NCBI GenBank assembly: GCA_023433185.1
Contig: JAEZEN010000601.1
Coordinates: 1-5,455 of the forward strand
Direction of reading: 5' to 3'
DNA from: Pseudomonadota bacterium
GTDB lineage: Bacteria; Pseudomonadota; Alphaproteobacteria; Rhizobiales; Kaistiaceae
Length of the DNA stretch: 5,455 nt
Positions within the stretch are counted from its first letter, which is position 1; each line of letters opens with the position of its first letter. The notes beneath the pieces are model-generated. The model did not search any database, was not told the DNA's origin, and saw only the letters and a program-made list of their open reading frames with translations. Position numbers and translations under genes: made by a program. This document shows positions 1-5,455 of the stretch, piece by piece.

Positions 1-566
1 AGACCAAGCCGCGCCAGCGCATCCGCCAAACCGATGGCCGGCTGCTCGCCGACGCGCCCGGCCGGTATCCGCGTCTCGCCGATGTGGATGAGGCCACGGA
101 GGAAGGTCCCCGTGGTGATGACGACGGCGCCCGCCGAGAGCACGCGACCATCGGCGAGACGTATTCCGGTGACGCGGCCGTCCGACGACAGGAGGTCGTC
201 CGCCTCGCCTTCCACCACCGTCAGTCCGGCGGTCTGGCCGAGCAGGTCCTGGACGGCCTCACGGTAGAGCTTGCGGTCGGCCTGGGCTCGCGGTCCGCGG
301 ACCGCCGGCCCTTTCCGCCGGTTGAGTACGCGGAACTGGATGCCAGCCCGGTCCGCGGCCCTGCCCATGATGCCATCGAGGGCGTCGATCTCCCGGACGA
401 GGTGGCCCTTGCCCAGGCCGCCGATGGCGGGATTGCACGACATCGCGCCGACGGTGGCGAAGCTGTGCGTGACGATCGCCGTGCGAGCGCCCATCCGGGC
501 AGCGGCAGCGGCGGCCTCGGTTCCGGCGTGTCCGCCGCCGATGACGATGACATCGAAGGATTCCAT
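1..566 (-). CDS. mnmG: MnmG (GidA), tRNA U34 carboxymethylaminomethyl-modification FAD enzyme; N-terminal part, cut by the left edge
   Basis: MnmG is the FAD-dependent partner of MnmE. The cytoplasmic complex installs the (carboxymethyl)aminomethyl group on wobble U34 of tRNAs reading split A/G-ending codons, using methylene-tetrahydrofolate and glycine or ammonium. Translating the minus strand from the ATG at 566-564 gives 188 residues with no stop before the window edge. The start [17 protein letters not shown] carries the Rossmann FAD-binding motif GGGHAG at residues 10-15. The family block [18 protein letters not shown] follows at 42-59, with C44 matching the conserved cysteine near position 47 of the E. 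coli protein. A later stretch reads [15 protein letters not shown], also typical. The family is about 620-630 residues, so roughly 430 C-terminal residues are missing because of the window boundary, not a mutation. An AGGA ribosome binding site lies 6 nt before the ATG. The gene follows mnmE by 69 bp and is probably co-transcribed with it. Identification is near certain. Confidence 0.96.
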   Translation of the reverse strand, partial: MESFDVIVIGGGHAGTEAAAAAARMGARTAIVTHSFATVGAMSCNPAIGGLGKGHLVREIDALDGIMGRAADRAGIQFRVLNRRKGPAVRGPRAQADRKLYREAVQDLLGQTAGLTVVEGEADDLLSSDGRVTGIRLADGRVLSAGAVVITTGTFLRGLIHIGETRIPAGRVGEQPAIGLADALARLG

Positions 567-570
567 GGCG

Positions 571-576
571 TTTCCT
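571..576 (-). promoter_or_regulatory. Ribosome binding site of mnmG
   Basis: On the minus strand this reads AGGAAA, with AGGA ending 6 nt before the ATG at 566. It supports that ATG as the start and shows that mnmG has its own initiation site, rather than depending on coupling to the mnmE stop 69 bp upstream. Confidence 0.6.
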
Positions 577-613
577 ACCGCAATGGCGGGCGGGCGGTCA
601 AAACCTCTCCATC

Positions 614-629
614 CGTTTCACGTGAAACA
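614..629. other. parS: parS centromere site (ParB-binding palindrome) between mnmE and mnmG
   Basis: The sequence CGTTTCACGTGAAACA matches the widely conserved bacterial chromosomal parS 16-mer TGTTTCACGTGAAACA at 15 of 16 positions. Only the first base differs, and the inner 14 bases (615-628) form a perfect palindrome. From established knowledge, ParB (Spo0J) binds parS, loads as a CTP-dependent clamp, spreads along flanking DNA and is pulled by ParA, while recruiting SMC condensin to origin-proximal DNA. The site sits in the 69-bp gap between mnmE and mnmG, beginning 7 bp past the mnmE stop and leaving the mnmG ribosome binding site free. Many Alphaproteobacteria have parA and parB just downstream of mnmG and rsmG, so the position fits. 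ParB itself lies outside the window, so binding is inferred. A weak 5-bp RNA hairpin is the alternative reading, but it lacks a U-tract. Confidence 0.9.
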
Positions 630-635
630 TGACGG

Positions 636-1970
636 CTACTTGCCGATGCAGAAGTCGCGAAAGATGAAGTCGAGCAGGTCCTCGACATCGACCCGGCCGG
701 TCAGTCGGCCGAGGGCATCCGTCGCATGGCGCAGTTCTTCGGCCCGCAGTTCAAGCGGCAGCGCATGGCCGAGCGCCGAAAGGAGCGCCCGACGGCAGGC
801 CTCGAGCGCATCGCGGTGTCGCGCCTGGGTGATCAGAGATGACTCGCCGGGCTCCATGCGTTCGCGTGCGAACGCCGCGAGTTCCGCGAGGAGGGAGTCG
901 ATGCCCTCGCCCGTCTCCGCTGAGACGAGCACGTCCACCGCCGCGGCGAGGCGCGCCCGTTCCGTGGGCGAATCGATCAGATCGATCTTGTTGCCCACCC
1001 GGAGCACAGGTCCGGCATCACCCAGGGCGGGCCCGGGCAGTTCCCTGACGTCGGAGACCGCAATTACCAGATCCGCCGCCGCCGCCCGCGCCCGCGCCCG
1101 GCGGATGCCCTCCTGCTCCACCCTGCCCTCGGCCTCGCGAAGACCCGCGGTATCGACGATCGTGAACGGATAGCCGCCCACGTCGAGCCGCACCTCGATC
1201 AGGTCGCGGGTCGTCCCCGGCTCGTCGGAGACGATCGCCACATCGCGCCGGGCGAACGCGTTGATGAGGCTGGACTTTCCGGCGTTGACGGGGCCGACCA
1301 CCACCACCTCCGCACCGTCGCGCAGGCGCTCGCCACGCCCGCCGTCGTCGAGATGCCGGGCGATGTCGGCCGCAACCGCTCTCACGTCGTCCCACGCCCG
1401 GGCCGAGACTGCGTCGGGCACATCCTCCTCGTCGGCGAAATCCAGTTCCGCCTCCACCATGGCGCGCGCCCTGACCAGCCGCGCCCGCCAGCCGTCGAAC
1501 GCCCGGCGCAGGGCACCGGAAGCCTGGCGCACCGCCTGCCGGCGCTGCGCCTCGGTTCCCGCAGGGAGCAGGTCGCCAACCCCTGCGACCTCGGTGAGGG
1601 CGAGCCGGCCGGCGGCAAAGGCCCGGCGCGTGAACTCACCGGGCTCGGCGGGCCGCACTCCGGCGAGCGCCGACAGACGCGCGATCATGGCCGCAATCAC
1701 CGCACGGCCACCATGCACGTGGAACTCGGCCACATCCTCCCCGGTGAAGCTCGCGGGCCCGGGAAAGAAAAGAGCGAGGCCGGAATCGATCGTCGAACCG
1801 TCCCCGCTCCTCAGGAAAGCGAGCGTCGCCCGGCGTGGTTCCGGAATCGATCCGATAATCGTTTCGAGGATGTCGCGCACCGCAGGGCCGCTTACCCGCA
1901 GGACCGCCACCCCCGCCGGCGGGGGGCCACTCGAAAGCGCGAAGATTGTCGCGTCCTTCACTGTCGCCAC
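636..1970 (-). CDS. mnmE: MnmE (TrmE), tRNA-modification GTPase
   Basis: MnmE is the GTPase half of the MnmE-MnmG complex for wobble-U34 modification; it dimerises, binds a folate derivative and cycles GTP in a potassium-dependent way. The product is 444 residues, close to the usual 430-460. In order: the N-terminal folate-binding domain (ATIFALSSG near residues 7-15; [15 protein letters not shown] further on), a helical domain, the inserted G domain and a C-terminal helical end. The G motifs are G1 GPVNAGKSS at 226-234, G2 PGTTRD at 251-256, G3 DTAG at 273-276, G4 NKID at 327-330 and a G5-like SAETG near 350. The protein ends in the family hallmark FCIGK (440-444), with its catalytically important cysteine. 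I chose the GTG at 1970 because AAGGA lies 6 nt before it; a GTG at 1961 would remove only three residues. The open frame continues far upstream, antisense to the next gene, but that extension is not part of MnmE. Confidence 0.96.
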   Translation of the reverse strand: MATVKDATIFALSSGPPPAGVAVLRVSGPAVRDILETIIGSIPEPRRATLAFLRSGDGSTIDSGLALFFPGPASFTGEDVAEFHVHGGRAVIAAMIARLSALAGVRPAEPGEFTRRAFAAGRLALTEVAGVGDLLPAGTEAQRRQAVRQASGALRRAFDGWRARLVRARAMVEAELDFADEEDVPDAVSARAWDDVRAVAADIARHLDDGGRGERLRDGAEVVVVGPVNAGKSSLINAFARRDVAIVSDEPGTTRDLIEVRLDVGGYPFTIVDTAGLREAEGRVEQEGIRRARARAAAADLVIAVSDVRELPGPALGDAGPVLRVGNKIDLIDSPTERARLAAAVDVLVSAETGEGIDSLLAELAAFARERMEPGESSLITQARHRDALEACRRALLSALGHALPLELRAEELRHATDALGRLTGRVDVEDLLDFIFRDFCIGK

Positions 1971-1976
1971 GCGCCA

Positions 1977-1981
1977 TCCTT
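1977..1981 (-). promoter_or_regulatory. Ribosome binding site deciding the mnmE GTG start
   Basis: The minus strand reads AAGGA here within a purine run (GGGGAAGGA, 1977-1985). Spacing is 6 nt to the GTG at 1970 and 15 nt to the in-frame GTG at 1961, so it favours the upstream one. An ATG at 1977 is in another frame and does not lead into MnmE. Confidence 0.55.
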
Positions 1982-1985
1982 CCCC

Positions 1986-1991
1986 TACATT
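1986..1991 (+). promoter_or_regulatory. Possible -10 element for a leaderless DUF255 transcript
   Basis: TACATT fits the TAnnnT pattern of a sigma-70 -10 box and ends 6 nt before the ATG at 1998. Transcription would therefore begin at or very near the start codon. No Shine-Dalgarno sequence is visible before that ATG, which fits a leaderless message. No convincing -35 is visible at the usual spacing, and a six-base match is weak evidence, so this is a suggestion only. Confidence 0.25.
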
Positions 1992-1997
1992 GGCCTC

Positions 1998-4016
<2,019 letters not shown>

Positions 4017-4095
4017 CGGCCAGATTTGTCCTTCCCCCGCTTCGCGGCCCTGCGCTAAGGTCCCCCGCGACCCACGAAGCCGGGAGGATGTGCCC
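4017..4095 (+). other. Short intergenic gap upstream of the SnoaL-like gene
   Basis: These 79 bp separate two codirectional genes. They contain a short inverted repeat, CCGC-TTC-GCGG at 4037-4047, with only 4 bp of stem and no T-run, so it is not a convincing intrinsic terminator. TAAGGT at 4056-4061 is a poor -10 candidate: TTGTCC at 4026-4031 would be its -35, but the spacing is 24 bp, too long. The gap is large enough for a separate promoter, but none can be called with confidence. Confidence 0.35.
4083..4087 (+). promoter_or_regulatory. Ribosome binding site of the SnoaL-like gene
   Basis: GGAGG is a strong Shine-Dalgarno sequence. It stands 8 nt before the ATG at 4096 but only 2 nt before the in-frame GTG at 4090, so it decides for the ATG and removes two residues from the longest reading. 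Confidence 0.75.
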
Positions 4096-4593
4096 ATGCC
4101 CCGCCACCCAGCCGTCCTGGCGGCTGCCGCCGCCGCCATGCTCGCCGGTCCCGCCATCGCGGAGGATGAAGCCTGCCCGCCGGCAGACCGGGACGCGCAG
4201 GTCGCGGTCGCGCGACAATTCCACGATGAGGTCATCAACCGGCGCAACCCGGCCGCGCTCGGGAATATCCTCGCCGACACCATCATCCACCATGCCGCCG
4301 GCGGCTACCCCGACGAGATGGACCGCGACGGCGTGACCGCGATGATGGGGGACTTCCTCGGCGCCTTCCCGGACCTCGCCTACGATTTCGACTTCTGGAT
4401 CGTCGAAGGCGATCTGGTGGTCCAGCGCTACACAGCCACCGGAACGCACCAGGGCGCGCTCGGTGCCCTCGCTCCGACGGGCCGGCAGGCGACGTGGACC
4501 GGGATGAACATCTACCGGATCACGTGCGGCAAGATCGTGGAACTGTGGTCGGAGGTCGATGCGATCTCGCGAAACCGGCAGCTCACGGACTGA
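4096..4593 (+). CDS. Exported SnoaL-like (polyketide cyclase-type) protein
   Basis: The predicted product is 165 residues. Residues 1-22 look like a Sec signal peptide: a basic start (MPRH), a hydrophobic alanine/leucine core and an AIA-ED cleavage site after A22, giving a mature periplasmic protein of about 143 residues. The mature part follows the SnoaL-like fold pattern (cone-shaped alpha+beta, NTF2-like): an N-terminal helix with FHDEVINRRNPAAL, then AFPDLAYDFDFWIVEGD (about 90-106), RYTATGTHQG (111-120), PTGRQATWTGMNIYRI and GKIVELWSEVD near the end. These match the family's usual fPDl…GD…Rwta.GtH.G…PTG…GkI.E.W..D pattern. SnoaL relatives include aldol cyclases of polyketide synthesis, but most genomic members have no known substrate, and no polyketide genes are nearby. 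Mature C27 and C144 could form a disulfide in the periplasm. It follows the DUF255 gene by 79 bp on the same strand. Confidence 0.88.
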   Translation: MPRHPAVLAAAAAAMLAGPAIAEDEACPPADRDAQVAVARQFHDEVINRRNPAALGNILADTIIHHAAGGYPDEMDRDGVTAMMGDFLGAFPDLAYDFDFWIVEGDLVVQRYTATGTHQGALGALAPTGRQATWTGMNIYRITCGKIVELWSEVDAISRNRQLTD

Positions 4594-5143
4594 CAAGGCC
4601 CCACCGGGCGACCGCGGCGCGGACGAAGGCCACGCGGTCGGCCACCGGCGCGCGCGGCAATTCCACCAGTTCGTAGCCTGCTTCGTCATAGCCCACGGCG
4701 ATGGCCTCGAAGGTCGCCACGGCTTCCGCGAAATCCTGCCGCCGCTCGCCATCGGCCGCATAGATCGCCCGCCAGGGCGGCGCGAGCAGGACATGGCGGT
4801 GATAGCGGTACACGGCGACGGCGCGATGAAGGTGCTCCGGAACGGAGGCCCCGATGAGCCGCGAATAGCCGATCAGGTCCGGAATGCCGCGATCGAAGAA
4901 GACCGGGCCCGCGACCAGCCCGGCATCGGTGTGTCCTGCCAAGTCCCGCGACAGCATCAGTTCGCGGTAGAGCAGCCGGTCGCCACGGTGGTTGCCGATG
5001 CCGCCGATCGACTCCTGCTCGCGGATGATCGCCCGGCCGGACTCCGGGACAACCGGGTATCCTGCCGCCGCGAGGGCACCGAGGAGCGTGGTCTTTCCCG
5101 CCCCCGGCCCGCCGGTGATCACGACGAAACGGTCGTGATCCAT
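4583..5143 (-). CDS. AAA_28-type P-loop NTPase / putative small-molecule kinase downstream of rho
   Basis: The product is 186 residues, a typical length for a single P-loop domain. Walker A is GGPGAGKTT at residues 11-19, with K17 and T18 as the nucleotide-binding pair. The sequence VPESGRAIIREQ (32-43) and the Walker B-like FFDRGIPD (82-89) are characteristic of the AAA_28 / NadR-like group of nucleoside- or metabolite-kinase-like ATPases. Later stretches such as LLAPPWRAIYAADGERRQDF and GYELVELPRAPV fit uncharacterised bacterial members. Its substrate is unknown, and neither a membrane segment nor a signal peptide is visible. The ATG at 5143 lies 7 bp after the rho stop and has no clear Shine-Dalgarno sequence, so it is probably translated by coupling to rho from the same transcript. 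Its 3' end overlaps the oppositely oriented SnoaL-like gene by 11 bp. The family call is firm; the function is open. Confidence 0.88.
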   Translation of the reverse strand: MDHDRFVVITGGPGAGKTTLLGALAAAGYPVVPESGRAIIREQESIGGIGNHRGDRLLYRELMLSRDLAGHTDAGLVAGPVFFDRGIPDLIGYSRLIGASVPEHLHRAVAVYRYHRHVLLAPPWRAIYAADGERRQDFAEAVATFEAIAVGYDEAGYELVELPRAPVADRVAFVRAAVARWGLVSP

Positions 5144-5150
5144 GGGACCG

Positions 5151-5455
5151 TCAGGTGTTCATCGAATCGAAGAAGTCGGCGTTGCTCTTCGTCGCCTTGA
5201 GCTTGTCGAGCAGGAACTCGATGGCGTCGACCGTGCCCATCGGCATGAGGATGCGGCGGAGCACGTACATCTTCTTGAGGACGTCCGGGGGCACCAGAAG
5301 CTCTTCCTTGCGGGTGCCGGAGCGGGTGATGTCGATGGCCGGGAAGACGCGCTTGTCGGCGACCTTCCGGTCGAGGATGAGCTCGGAATTGCCGGTGCCC
5401 TTGAACTCCTCGAAGATCACCTCGTCCATGCGGCTGCCGGTATCGATGAGCGCCG
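5151..5455 (-). CDS. rho: Transcription termination factor Rho, C-terminal 100 residues (cut by the right edge)
   Basis: Rho is the hexameric RNA-dependent ATPase and translocase that ends transcription of untranslated RNA. Only the 3' end lies in the window; the RNA-binding domain and Walker motifs are beyond the right edge. Translation of the minus strand gives [17 protein letters not shown], then [30 protein letters not shown] and the final [10 protein letters not shown] before TGA at 5153-5151. These blocks align closely with the E. coli C-terminus. The arginine of SGTR corresponds to the E. coli arginine finger R366, which completes the ATP site of the neighbouring subunit, and it is kept here. 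The family is about 420 residues, so roughly three quarters is missing only because of the boundary. The stop lies 7 bp before the NTPase start, suggesting one operon. Confidence 0.97.
   Translation of the reverse strand, partial: ALIDTGSRMDEVIFEEFKGTGNSELILDRKVADKRVFPAIDITRSGTRKEELLVPPDVLKKMYVLRRILMPMGTVDAIEFLLDKLKATKSNADFFDSMNT

Noticed and set aside
559..563. A GATTC (GANTC, CcrM-type) site next to the mnmG start codon.
   Set aside because: GANTC sites occur at many other places in the window and this one shows no special arrangement; methylation control cannot be argued from it.
614..629. The palindrome as an intrinsic transcription terminator.
   Set aside because: The RNA stem would be only about 5 bp and no T-run follows on either strand; the match to parS explains the symmetry far better.
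84..632. Open plus-strand frames opposite mnmG.
   Set aside because: The minus strand encodes unmistakable MnmG from 566 down to the edge. The plus-strand translations are low-complexity R/A/P-rich products of GC bias with no recognisable domain.
567..635. Replication origin features near the parS site.
   Set aside because: I saw no DnaA boxes of the TTATCCACA type and no AT-rich unwinding region here or elsewhere in the window, so oriC itself is not in this sequence.
1780..1851. The 12-mer CCGGAATCGATC occurs twice, 60 bp apart.
   Set aside because: Both copies are inside mnmE coding sequence, with no flanking similarity, so coincidence is the simplest explanation.
1353..1997. In-frame upstream extension of the DUF255 gene by over 200 codons.
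   Set aside because: It lies antisense to mnmE, and the ATG at 1998 gives exactly the expected family N-terminus.

Overview
The window is GC-rich and dense with genes, and it looks like an origin-proximal stretch of an alphaproteobacterial chromosome. Two things support this. The visible Rho C-terminus ends in the alphaproteobacterial style (…[10 protein letters not shown]). The minus strand also carries rho, then mnmE, then mnmG, an order known in many Alphaproteobacteria, where it continues into rsmG-parA-parB. The order or family cannot be fixed from this window. No tRNA, rRNA, CRISPR array, insertion sequence or phage gene is visible.

Layout, left to right. (1) 1-566, minus: the N-terminal third of mnmG, running off the left edge. 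(2) 567-635: a 69-bp gap holding the mnmG ribosome binding site and a near-perfect parS centromere (GTTTCACGTGAAAC core). (3) 636-1970, minus: complete mnmE, probably starting at GTG. (4) 1971-1997: only 27 bp between two divergent start codons. (5) 1998-4016, plus: a 672-residue DUF255 / YyaL-SPATA20 family protein with an N-terminal thioredoxin-like domain and a six-hairpin-like barrel. (6) 4096-4593, plus: a small exported SnoaL-like protein. (7) 4583-5143, minus: an AAA_28-type P-loop NTPase whose 3' end overlaps the SnoaL-like gene tail to tail by 11 bp. (8) 5151-5455, minus: the last 100 residues of Rho, ending 7 bp before the NTPase start.

MnmE and MnmG together make the complex that modifies the wobble uridine (U34) of certain tRNAs. 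Rho ends transcription, and the NTPase behind it is probably co-transcribed with it. The two plus-strand genes interrupt the rho-to-mnmE order on the opposite strand and have no evident functional link to the housekeeping genes around them. The feature most easily missed is the parS site between mnmE and mnmG: it gives this housekeeping locus a probable role in ParB loading and chromosome segregation, and fits parAB lying just beyond the left edge. Nothing here amounts to a clearly new multi-gene system.
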